Below, piece by piece: positions 1 through 12,000 of a stretch of 64,000 nucleotides of DNA (its first letter is position 1; the number at the start of each line of letters is the position of its first letter). The notes below the pieces were generated by a model. It saw only the letters and a list, made by a program, of their open reading frames with translations, was not told the origin of the DNA and ran no database searches. The position numbers and the translations under genes were made by a program. Origin of the DNA: Erythrocercus mccallii (lineage: Eukaryota; Chordata; Aves; Passeriformes; Dicruridae); contig VZRG01001626.1 in NCBI GenBank assembly GCA_013397435.1, positions 101,531 to 165,530 of the forward strand. The letters are read 5' to 3'.

Positions 1-69
1 TTGGTTCTTTCCTTTAAGATTTCTCTGACTCTGAAGATGTCTACCTGTGCCTTTTCTCTGCTTTTCCAG

Positions 70-3000
70 ATGTTGTCACCCCAAATGGCTTGAACATTAA
101 GAAATTTTCAGCAATGCATGAGTTTCAGAATTTGCATTCCATGTACAAGGCTAGGATCCAAGAGTTCATTCGAGGTCATTTCTATGGGTATGCTTTTACT
201 TTTCAAAAATTAGCAACGCTTGTCCAACACTATTTAAAGTAAGAACCAAAGCAGGAGGACTAACAAGTACTTCATAGAGGAGTAGAAATGTTGAAATGAG
301 CTTATTCAAATATCTGTCTGGAATTTCTCCATCAAAAAAGCTAAGGGAATTTTAGACACCAGATCTGACTCTACTTAACAGATTGTGATGTCAGAAAGCA
401 GATCCTGATCTGTTTGTTATTTACCCAAGATGTAGTTTGTCAGATTAAGATAGTCAATTTAAAGCACAGCAGACAAGCCTCACTTTCATTTTTCTCTTGC
501 GATAGTAAGTTCCCCCAGAATAGAAAGCTGTTGGGTGTTTTGTTTGATTGTATCTTGAGAAATACTTTGTTCTTGCCTGTTTTCTTGCTTTCAGCCACCT
601 TGACTTCGATCTTGACAAGACCTTGTTTTTCTTCATTGCTGGGAGATATGAGTTTTCCAACAAAGGAGCTGATATGTTTCTAGAAGCCTTATCAAGATTA
701 AACTTTTTGCTGAGGGTAAGAAAGCTTACACAGCTGTTGAAAGCATAGAGCTTATGCTCAAAATGACCATACTGTGGAAGTCACCTGCAAGAATTCCCTT
801 TCAATACTCTGGTTTATAGGAAAGTAGTAATATCCATTCACAGTTTTCATAGGGCTTTTTTGCTGAATCATCAGAATACATGATGATTTCAGACAGTATA
901 AAAATAATTTATTACATAGTTCAAGAAGTTAATCCATGGTTGCCTCCCTGGTTTTTAGAGAGAAGTAATAAAAACAGTATTCTAGAGTTTACTCTGATGG
1001 CTTACATATTATAATGGAAATAAAAGGAAGCTTTTAAAGCTGCATTTTAAAAGCATCCTTTTTAATTAAATTGCTTAATTCATTAGGGCCCAATCATGAT
1101 CTTTTAAATCTCTGAGTGCTGCTGCCCCATTGGATGGGAATGTTGCATTAAAATTCACAGAGTGACGGTGGCCTGGTGCAAAGCAATGGGAAGCCACTCG
1201 GTTCTCCATGGTTCTGTTTCCTCAGCTACAAAATGAGTGCAATGTTTCTAAATGCCTTTATGGAGTACTTCAGTGAAGATGAGAGCAAGGCCTTGTTCAA
1301 AACCACAGAGCAGAGCCCTTAATACCTACAATGAGGGCATTGAAAATGTCTCCAGATGTGTCCCAAAAGCTGGTGTATTGAAAATAAAACTCATTGAAAA
1401 ATGCTAATTGGTTTTCAATCATCTGGCAAGGATCAATTAGCTGTTGTCCTAGACTCAGTCTTTTGTTCTCTTATCAGTTGAATGATACGAAAAATCTGGA
1501 TAAAAATTATGATACTGCACTGCTAACAGGGATGAAAGAATCACTAATGTTCAACACCCTAAGTACACCTGTTCTACCACCACCTTCTATTAATATGCCA
1601 TTTAGAACCTCTGGATTTTCTGGAAATTCTTAATCCCTTCATTCACACAGATTACCTCACAGAACTGAAGTATTTTTTCCACAACAGGAGTCAGTTGCTT
1701 GGCAGTGCTGTGTAACATCAGCTACCTGTTACTGGCTTTTATATGGCTGTTACCTGTGAATGCTGGTAATGTGGAAGGTCTTGTGTAATAAGAGGGAAAG
1801 AATTGCCTGAGCAATTACTGTGTAAATCTCCCTTTGTAGCTAATGATCTATATCAGAGAATCATAAAATCTTTGAGGTTGGAAAAGACTTCCAAGATCAT
1901 TGAGTCCAACCTTTGGCCAATCACCAGTTTGTCAATTAGACCATGGCACTAAGAGCCATGTCCTGTTGTTTATTGAACACTCCCAGGGAGCGTGATTCCA
2001 CCACCTCGTTGGGCAGCCCCTCCCGCTCCCTGATCACCCTTTCTGTGAAGAAATTCTTCCTGGTGACATCCATGGCAAACAAGGCTGATGGAAATTAAAG
2101 GAAACTGAGGCTAGTTTTCCCGGGCTCAGTGTACTGTTGCTTCTCCCATACACTGAGCCTGGATTTATTGCCTTATTCTTCCAATGTGGATGCCAGCATC
2201 TGATTAGCTGTTCTAACAACACTTGCTCTGTAATTATTTCAAGAGGTAATTCCATTGGGAGTAGCAGACTACCTGTACTAATTACAAATCTGGAAATGGT
2301 GGTACTTCCTAAACAAGTCCCAGTAGTGTGCCTGAACCTAAAAAGTACATACCATTTCATGGAGTTGTTTTATTTTATTAAGACATTTTCCTCTGCTGCT
2401 TGAAAACCTTAAAAAAATTTTGGAAATAAAATATGGATGTTGGGAGAGATTGTCAGTGCACACTGGGATCATGGCATGATGGACGTGGAACCTGCTTTGA
2501 AGAGAGGGGAGGGAAGAAGGATAGATGAGGATAGATGACTCCCATAGGTTATTTTATGCTATACATTTCCCTCTATGTCAGTCTGAGAGAAGGCATGTTT
2601 ATGTATCAAAAATTTGAAATGGAGGCGATTCAAAGTAATTTAATTTTTACAGCTCTGAACAGAGTTCACCCTTAGCTTTTCGTTAAACAGTTGCTGAGAG
2701 GAGTAAAACCTCATTCATGCAGCAATGAATGGACCTGGTATTTTGAATCTTGTTCATGCACTGGAGAAACTAGAAAGTGAAACCATCTAGAAATAAAGGG
2801 TCAGAATTTACAGTAAGTGTTTTCTGCCTTTGAAGTTGCAGGATGGGAGAGATGAGCAAGAAGTTACTTGTGGCTTTTTTGCATGTCTGGCAGGTTCTTT
2901 GCCAGGGTTTCAGGTAGAAAATGGTTGCTCTCTCTCTCTCTCTCTCTCTGCCCATACACCTGCTGCTGTAGGAAATCCCTCATCTCATGACTAGGCATAC

Positions 3001-6000
3001 TTCAGCTAGTAAACCAAACACTCACTCCTTTGAGGCAGCACAGTTTGTGCCAGGTGAGAAAGTGTGTATGGCTTTTATTTTTCTGCAGTTTTGGTACACA
3101 TCCAAAGCCGTGTTCTCTAAACCATGAGACCGCAGGAAGATCTGATTGCCCAGATCGAAACTGGGTGACATCTCTGTCTTGATCTCTGATTTGACAGAAC
3201 TTCATTTGTAGCAAGAGCTACAAGATATGAGCCTTCCTGGAAAACCAAAGTGCATTTGGTGTTTCCTGTGACTAATTCTTAAAGTTGGCTGTGATACCCT
3301 GTGTGAGATATTTTTTGGTTTTAATTCCTCTCCATTTCTTGTCATGTAGGTTCACAAGACTGATGTTACAGTTATTGTGTTCTTCATCATGCCAGCAAAG
3401 ACCAACAATTTCAACGTGGAAACCTTGAAAGGACAAGCAGTCCGGAAGCAGCTCTGGTAATTGCCATTCCCACCCTGGCACAGTCTGATGTGGATTCATG
3501 CAAAAGTCTCAGCTGGAGAATAATGTTTCTCCTTTTTGCTAAAACTGAGGATTGTGGTTAACTAGAATGTATTTCAGGGATGAAAGAGATGGGAAAGATA
3601 AATAAGGTCAAATATTTCTCCTTTTAGTTTTTTCTGTCCAAAGTTATTTTTAGTTAACTTGCCTTGCCATTCCATTAGCAAGTAGTGCTTGTTTTGCAGC
3701 AACAAAGTCTATAGCTCCTACAAAATAGAGACTGCCTGCTCATTTTTCACAGTGAGCTTCTATGTGGAAAAAAGAAATCAACTACACATCCCCTTTTATT
3801 TAGAAATATGGAAATTGCATTGTGTGATCCAGCAGATCAGCAGTTGATAATAATTGTCTATAATTTTCTATATGGACTACAACAAGCAGTGGCCATAACC
3901 AAGCAGTGAAACTTGGAGCTATAAAGGGAAAATTGTCACAGCCCTACTCATTTTGCAGCTCTCCAAACAAAAAAGCAAAGCAGGAGCAGGATTAACCTTC
4001 ACTTCACTTTAACTGCTGTGTGATTCTGTATAGGAAAAGGCTGTTTGCAGCTGTTCTTCTCTTTGAAAAGCAGAACACCCTCTGCATCACTGTATGCAGC
4101 ATTATCATGGTCATAATCTGAACTCCAGGATAAACCCACCTGCTAGCAGTATTCCATAATAATATCAAATGATTTTCAGGATGCCACAGAAATTAAAAAC
4201 AAGAAGAGGTTGGCACTTATAAAGAAATACAGGACTTACAAATTAATACGTGATGGCTGACTCGAGGTATAAATCCTTCTTTTCCTCTGCTTCTGAAAAA
4301 GCAGTCTAACCTATCTGGGTTAAATTATAAATATTGTGCATGGCAATCTATGAAAGTGTAGTCATGTGGGAACTATCCTGCTGGGGTTTGGATCAGTGTG
4401 GCTTGACATTTGGCTACTTTACAGCTCACCCAAAATTAACTCATCCACTCTTGTGCCTGTGTGAGCTGGGAGGGAGCACCTGAAAACAGATATGTGGATT
4501 CCCAGCTTCCCAGGTAAAGTTTAGGACTTCACTTAACAAGTTGCATCTTAGCCTAAAGTATAACTAGAAATCAGAAAGGCAGGAAAGGTTCTGTGAAGTG
4601 GAACTTTACTCACAGTAGATTTACTCCAATTTGGAGTGCACTTGCTGTTTTGACAAGAGAACTTTCTGCCACGGGCAGAATAATCAAAATTACTCTTTGC
4701 ATGCAGAGCAGTGGTTCACTGGAGTTCTTCCTTAGCTAAAATACATTTGTCTGACACAGGCCTCATTAATAGCTTAAAACTTGGCCTGAACTTTTCAGGA
4801 AGTTCGGGGGGTTTTTTTTGAAAACTAATTAAGGCAGACTACCTTTTAGTCTAACACAGGTTTCCAAAAGTCTTTGAGTTGGGAAATAGGACAGAAAATG
4901 AAGGGGGAAGCTTGCTTTGAAAATCCCTATTTGTTTAATTCTTGTATCTTGCATTTCTCTTCTAGTTCAAGAGAAGTTGGAAATCTCTCTGTCCACTATT
5001 AATGATCATGTTACAATAGCTAGGGTCATATATATGCTCTTTTTTTCACAGCTGACATGTGGTCTACTGATCAGAGAAGAGGGTTAGAAGGAATCCCTAG
5101 TAAAGCTTGCCTCTGGCTTTTCCAGTGCGCTCATCTGTAGGTGCAGGTCAAATCCTCAGCTCAGCTGGAATCCATCAGCACAACTGCTGGCTGGAAAAAA
5201 AGAACTTTGAGAACCAGACCTCTGTCTGCCTCTGCATCCCTGTTCCCTCAGTATATCAGTTGAATTTCCAACAGCAAGAATCTCTTTTATACTGTCTTTG
5301 TCCTGGATTCTCCTGTTTTATGCATATATTCATTTATCTTCCTAGGGACACTGCACAATCTGTGAAAGAAAAGTTTGGAAGGAAGCTCTACAATGCCTTG
5401 CTGAAGTGAGTGAATTTGTTGCTTTGCTCTGCCTTGCAGCGCCTCATGTTCAGGTGGCTTTACTTGTGCTGTTTCTCTGCTTCTGCTCCTTGTGTAAGGA
5501 ATTTTGACATCCATAGGAGGGCAAGGTAGAAAGATATGGGACCATAAACAAGATACTTGTTTAACGGGCAAATCACAGAGAAAAAAAAATAAAAGTACCA
5601 GCAGCCTGTGGTGGAAAGAGTTGAAAGAGACACAGGAAATGTCTAAGTAACACAAAGGCTTATCCTCTGTCAAAACCAAGCTACTTCAGCTTAAAAAGGC
5701 ACCAGAGACAAAGTAAAATCTGTTAGTGATTCAGTCATATCATTTCAGAAGACAGTTGGAAGTGAATGACCCAAAGCACAGGTGAGATGACTGGAACTTC
5801 AGTAAAAACAAGCTGTGTCCAAGAAACAGAATAAACCAATTCTTTAGCTTTTTTTTTTGAAAGCTCATTGGCAGATCAGTGAGTATATGGGAGAACACAA
5901 TATAGGGAATATAGAAGGACCATGAAAACAAAGGAAAGGTTCATGTTGATATCAGCAAACTTCAGATCACACCTTGTTGGCCATTTCTTCATTTTCTTTA

Positions 6001-9000
6001 CCAAAAGGACAATTACCTATTTGGTAGAATTGTGTGTTTCTTTTGCAGAGGAGAAATCCCAGACTTGAACAAGATTCTTGACCGAGATGACATAAGCATT
6101 ATGAAAAGAGCCATCTTTACAACTCAGGTCAGAAAATATGTTATTTATATAAACATCTAATCGAAATATTGAATGTGATGATGTAAAAGGCTTGCGTGTG
6201 GCATATAGTGATATGTGTGCATTGGGAAGAAGTTTTCAGCAAATATACTTCTCATCAGTAACATTTAAAATCAGCTCTGATTGTTTTTAATGAGAGTATG
6301 ACCCAAATGAATCTTTTGGGGTGTCCATGGATATTCCTTCAGTCACATGCATGACTAATTCTTTTATTCTGAACTGAGTGTGAACATTGAGTTGTTCCTG
6401 AGCCTGGATTTTTCCAATTTTATTAAATATGTGAAATCAAACTCTAAGGAAAGACAATATTGACTAAAAATCTTCAAAATTAAAAGGTGTGCCCTTCTAA
6501 AAGTTAGTACAAATTAATATATTTTGAGGTAAATTAAGCTTATCCACATCAATGACAAAGTCTGCCACTATCTTCCTTAGGAGGTGGTAACAGGTCTGTT
6601 TGCCAGGAGTTTGTCTGATTTATGGATTGCCTTTTCTGTGTTCAGAGACACACTCTGCCTCCAGTGACCACCCACAACATGATTGATGACAGCAATGACC
6701 CAATCCTCAACACCATCCGGCGCATTGGGCTGTTCAACAACCGCACAGACCGCGTGAAGGTGCCTTCTGCCCTTCTCATTTTGGATACAAAATGAGATTG
6801 CCTTGAACATTCTTGGTCTGCCTCATTAGCTTGGGGAGTGCAGTTAAATTCTTCAAAGGTGGCATTATACTGCTAGAGTACTCATTCCCTCTTCCTCCCT
6901 TTCCAGGAATAACAACTTGTCACTGCATAGAGAGTCTCAGGTGCTTTTTAGCCAAGCTAATTTCAAGTTAAAAAACTGAGGTTAAGGAGTTGTTTTCATG
7001 AACTAATTTTCAAGAGAATACTCCTGAAATCAATAAAGCACCATGGGTCATTTGCACCCAGATAGAAAACTCTGACATAGATTCACTTGCTTAAAACTGG
7101 AAGTCCAAGGTTTGAGCACAGACATTCCCTCATGTTTCTTCCTGCTGAAGCTGACTGTGCACCACATACAAGGCACTTCTCAACTAAGCAACTAAGTGGA
7201 TGTGGGGCAGTAAGCCCAAGCCCTGCAGAGTCTTGCAGATAAATTAACTTTGGTCCTTAGAGTTGTCTTTCAGCAAGATTAATTGGCCTAGGCACAGGTT
7301 TCTGGTGACAGGGCTATAATGTGTCTGTTTTCAAAATTCCCTCCGTATTTGGGAAATCTGTTGAGTTCAGTGAACACTCCTTTATTTCAGGGAATGCTGT
7401 GAAGCTCAGAAGTATTGTGTCTGCATGAGGCCTCCTCCTAATGAGACATCCCAATAAAATCATAGAATGGTTTGTGTTGGGAGAGATCTTAGAGATCATC
7501 TCATTCCAACCTCTGCCATGGGCCAGGGCACCTTCCACTATCCCAGGGTGCTCCAAGCCCCATCCAGCCTGGCTTTGGACACTTCCAGAGATGGGGCAGC
7601 CACAGCTTCTCTGGACAACCTGTGCCAGGGCCTCACCAGCCTCACATGGGAGAATTTCTTCCTATATCCAATTTAAACCTCCTCTCTGCCAGTGTGAAAC
7701 CATTCCCCCTTGTCCTGTCACTCCAGGATACCCTTGTAAATCCTCTGTACCTTTGTACAACAGACCAAGTCTTGCTAAATGCCACAGCCTTAGGCCTAAT
7801 TCTCAATGCATGTTGGCCCCCTTGATGAAGAAGGATAAAGCTAAATACCTCTCCATTAAAAAAAGGGTTCATTATCAGTACTATTTCCAGGACAAGAATG
7901 CACACAGGCAGGATGCATTATAGTGTGAGAAGTGGGGTAGATAACAGATGGATGGTCAAAGGAGGTGTTGTCCAGACACTTAGAAAAAGACCAGGATGAA
8001 TAAGTTGCCTAAGCTTATTGATAATTGAAATATATCAATGATGGGTTTTTTTCACCTCTAACATAAGTTTTGAATATCCAGGTGATCCTACATCCAGAGT
8101 TTCTTTCTTCAACAAGCCCCCTGCTGCCCTTGGACTATGAGGAGTTTGTTAGAGGCTGCCACCTTGGTGTATTCCCATCTTACTATGAACCCTGGGGCTA
8201 CACTCCAGGTAGGAATTCAGTACCCTTAACTAGTGTGGAAAGATGAACACCTATTCTGTTGATGCAGCGAGTTCCTTCTGGAGTGTTGAGAAAACTCCTT
8301 AGACTCTGTTTCCTCTGCCATGCAAAGGTCTTACTGCTGGCAAAACTGTGCCTGCACTGGACTCCTTCCCATAGTAATGTGTAATCTTTTGATATTCTAT
8401 GACTTTAGAAAAACAAATAATTTTTAAAACCTAATTCTTGGTTGAAGGATTTTAAAAGAAGGTGTGCAGGAATGTAAATATTAAAAAAGTAGGGCAAGAA
8501 ATCTGATGCTGCCAGCTGACATAGTTCAGTGGATTTAATTCAAGATACCAAGTTTGACAGAATTATGTAATACTATAGCTAAGTTATTTAACAAAAATAC
8601 ATGGAGTGGTAGTGAATCTTATTGAATCAACAGGAAATTTCTAAAAATGCAGAGAGCATATATATTCTGACTTAAAATATTTTCTTTGTTAATACCCATT
8701 TATGTCTCTCAGAAACAAAGAGTGCTTTTTAAAAGTATATTTATGACTATTTTATAGACACCAGTATTATTATCATATGAATGTAGATGTCTTTGCACTT
8801 TTGTGAGACTAGAGTTTGCGTGCTGGTTTAGGTTAGGCTTAGGCTCCTTGGCAAACACTCTTTAAGGAGGGTAAGCCGCTATCCTTACTCATGGCTGTCA
8901 CAGCAAAAACTACAAAAAATGCATACATTTTCTGATTTTATAAAACTGGCTCCACATCTACTGTGAATGCAGTCCTGAGTTAATGGTGGGGTTTGTTGTT

Positions 9001-12000
9001 TTAGGGTGGGCTTTTTTTGTTTGTTTTGTTGGGGTTTTTTCCTTGCTATAGAGACCTGTTGGCAAACCATCAAAATCCAAAGTTTGATATGTTCCTGCTC
9101 CTAAGCGATTCAGTTTTGTAAAGAGTTGTGAACAAGTAATGAACATAGGTGTACATTAGGCTCCAATTTAAAGTCCAAATATTCCTGACCATATATTGGG
9201 GTTCTCTCTCTCAAAACTGCGTTCCCAGTTTAGCTGCTCTGAAACTCAAATATATGCTTGCAAACACATGGTGAATTTTGTGTTTAAATTTTCTTTTTAC
9301 ATTTTTTCCCATAATCCACAACAAAACATTATTATAGTTTTCACTTGACATTTTCAGAGCAGCTCTAGTGTTATGGGACGTTCTGTCTGCCTGGTTTGGG
9401 TTTTTTTTCTCTGAGGTGAAACCGTTGCAGGTGTATTGCCCTGAAACCCTTTTTGCCTGTTTCTTTCTGCAGCTGAATGTACTGTGATGGGCATTCCCAG
9501 TGTAACCACAAACCTCTCTGGATTTGGCTGTTTCATGCAGGAACATGTTGCTGACCCAGCAGCTTATGGTAAAATCTCTAACAGCATATCAAAGTATCAC
9601 CTCTGAGTTAGGAAAGCAAAAAGCACAGCAACCATGCTGTTACTCCTCAATTTTGTGTTTGTCTGGGACAAGGGAATTCATTAGGGGAATATATTCAGAG
9701 CTCTGAATATCTTGTTAAGTTGGACAAGTGATTTCAGCTTTCATATTTATCCAAACCTTTTCCAGGTTGTTGGGTTTTTTTTCTTGCTTTAACCTTTTGT
9801 CTACTGTATCCTTCCAAATTCGTCACTGCTCATATCAGTCTAGAGTCTCCCAACACTTTCCTTTAGTGCCTCTGGTTGCATTATGACACTCTGAGCCTTC
9901 CAAAGAAGCAGGGGAAGTCTGCTTCTCTTAATAGTCTGGGACTTTGAGACCAATGACATAACCCTCCCTAAACAAACATTAAATTACCATGTACACTTAA
10001 AAAAAAAAAAAAAGAAAAGAAAAGCTGTGGAAATACAAAGAATCTACTTCAAATAATGATCTGCTTGGGAAGGCCTACAAATGGTTCATGACTGGAGTGC
10101 CAATGCCTGGTATGTCAGGACAGTTCTGTCTCTTGAGTCATCCTCTGCCTCAGTAGATCCTCCTTTTAGGGCTGATTGTCCCTGTTTTCCATCTGGTGCA
10201 GTTGTCACTAAAGCTGCGGCCTCCCCGAGCTACAGAGCAAGTCACAGCCCTCCCTGTCCTTTCCTCCTGGCTTAGCCAGGGCTAACTGGATGCCCCATCT
10301 CTGGAAGTGTCCAAGGCCAGGCTGGATATAGCTCTGAGCAACCTGGGGTAGTGGAAGGTGTCTCTGCCCATGGGAGGGAGTTTGAACTGGATGACCTTTA
10401 AGGTCCCTTCCAACCCAAACCATTCTATAATTCAGTGGTTCTGTGAATATTGGATATTCCCAAACTAGGTCCTCTTTCCAAGTACCTGGGCTTGTTTGCA
10501 CAATCAGGCAGTGAAAGCCCCACACTGGTGCCACCTTTGCCTGACCTAGGGCAAGGGTTAGAGCCAGGTACAATATATGGATACACCTGTCTGGGTGGAC
10601 ATGTCTTTGAGACCCTTCAGAAAGACTACAGAACACAGGTCACTTGTTCTTCTCTGCCAAAACATAGATGTGAGTTGACATAAATTACTGTGCTGGCCCC
10701 AGGCACTTCATTAAGGTAGTTTTGCATCATTCATGTCCATTAAGAGAGCTGCAAGCTCTGGTACCCTCTTCTTCCCAACATCCCGGTGTAAGGAAGGTGG
10801 AAAAATTAAGTATTAATCTCAACAATGTAGAGGCAAAGCTTACCTCTGCCCTCTCTCTGCCAAAATTGTCTGTTGAATGATGTATGTGAGTCAGCTGTCT
10901 CTATGGAAACATAGAGAATACTTTCTTGTATTTCTACAGAAAACACAGCCTCTCTCCTACAGCCTGATTCTGGCCATCCACACTTGTGAATTCTACAGCA
11001 AGCTAGGAAAGCACTAGATTGATTATGTTTTCTTTAAAAGTCAGTATTTTAAAAATTATTGGAGATAAAAAGACATGTCTTTATCCAGAAACTTGAACCC
11101 TTTTTTCATAAGGGACTTGTAAGCCCTTTACACAGCAACAATAAAATCTCTGAGTTTTGAAGAATTAGCTGAATTTCAGTCTGAAAAGTAAAGAAAATTA
11201 AAGTTTAAAAATTACATATTCCTCTGCATCTCCCCATTCCATCAGAATGGTAACAACAGTTCCAGTTGTAGCTACCTTTTAACATTAAAAAGGATATAGA
11301 GCACGTAACATTTGTAAGGCTACGTGACAGAAGGTAGATTGGAAGTGTAGGAGGTCAGATCCCATCTTCAGTCCCCCTCACCTCGGCCTTTCTCGTGTCC
11401 CTCAGGGATCTACATCGTGGACAGGAGGTTCCGCTCTCCGGACGAGTCGTGCAACCAGCTGACCCAGTTCCTGTACGGGTTCTGCCAGCAGAACCGGCGC
11501 CAGAGGATCATCCAGAGGAACCGCACTGAGCGCCTCTCGGACCTCCTGGACTGGAAATACCTGGGCAGGGTGTGTGGCATAGAGGCATTAAAAATTCCAG
11601 GCTCCTAGGCCTAGCCCCTCCTAAAGGGGCTAAAGCAGAGCCTGCACATTTCAGTGTAATCCTTCCATGCTGCAGTGGCAAGGAGAGACTGAATAGGTTA
11701 GAGCAGAATCCAGTCACAGCACCGAGCTCTTTCTGGTGCTAAACACAATGTAAGGATCTGGTGTTCCTGGCAACACCTACACCAAGGAGGATTTGTGTTC
11801 CAAAGTCATCTGGACACTTTGAAAAATCTTTCCCGTCCTTCATGAAATGTTGCTGGGCCCTGTGGCTCCTCAGCACTCCTTAACTACCTCTGTGCCTTAA
11901 ATTAAAATGTAATGTTTTTAATTTGACACAGAAAGCACCTACTAAGAAGACAGTAGCAAAGTAATGTTCTCAAGTCCACAGGACTGAAGAAGTGTATGCA

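Larger units (their letters stand above)
715..3350 (+). other. GYS2: Largest GYS2 intron in the window (about 2.6 kb)
   Basis: Lies between the second and third visible GYS2 exons. It contains the CR1 fragment at 1858-2090 and the CT repeat at 2928-2949. Nothing else is recognised. Confidence 0.6.

Noticed and set aside
5287..5679. 130-codon minus-strand ORF over a GYS2 exon
   Set aside because: It is the antisense shadow of the 5346-5405 GYS2 exon and flanking intron.
7441..7923. 160-codon plus-strand ORF
   Set aside because: It lies across an antisense CR1 fragment; the open frame is a property of the repeat, not a gene.
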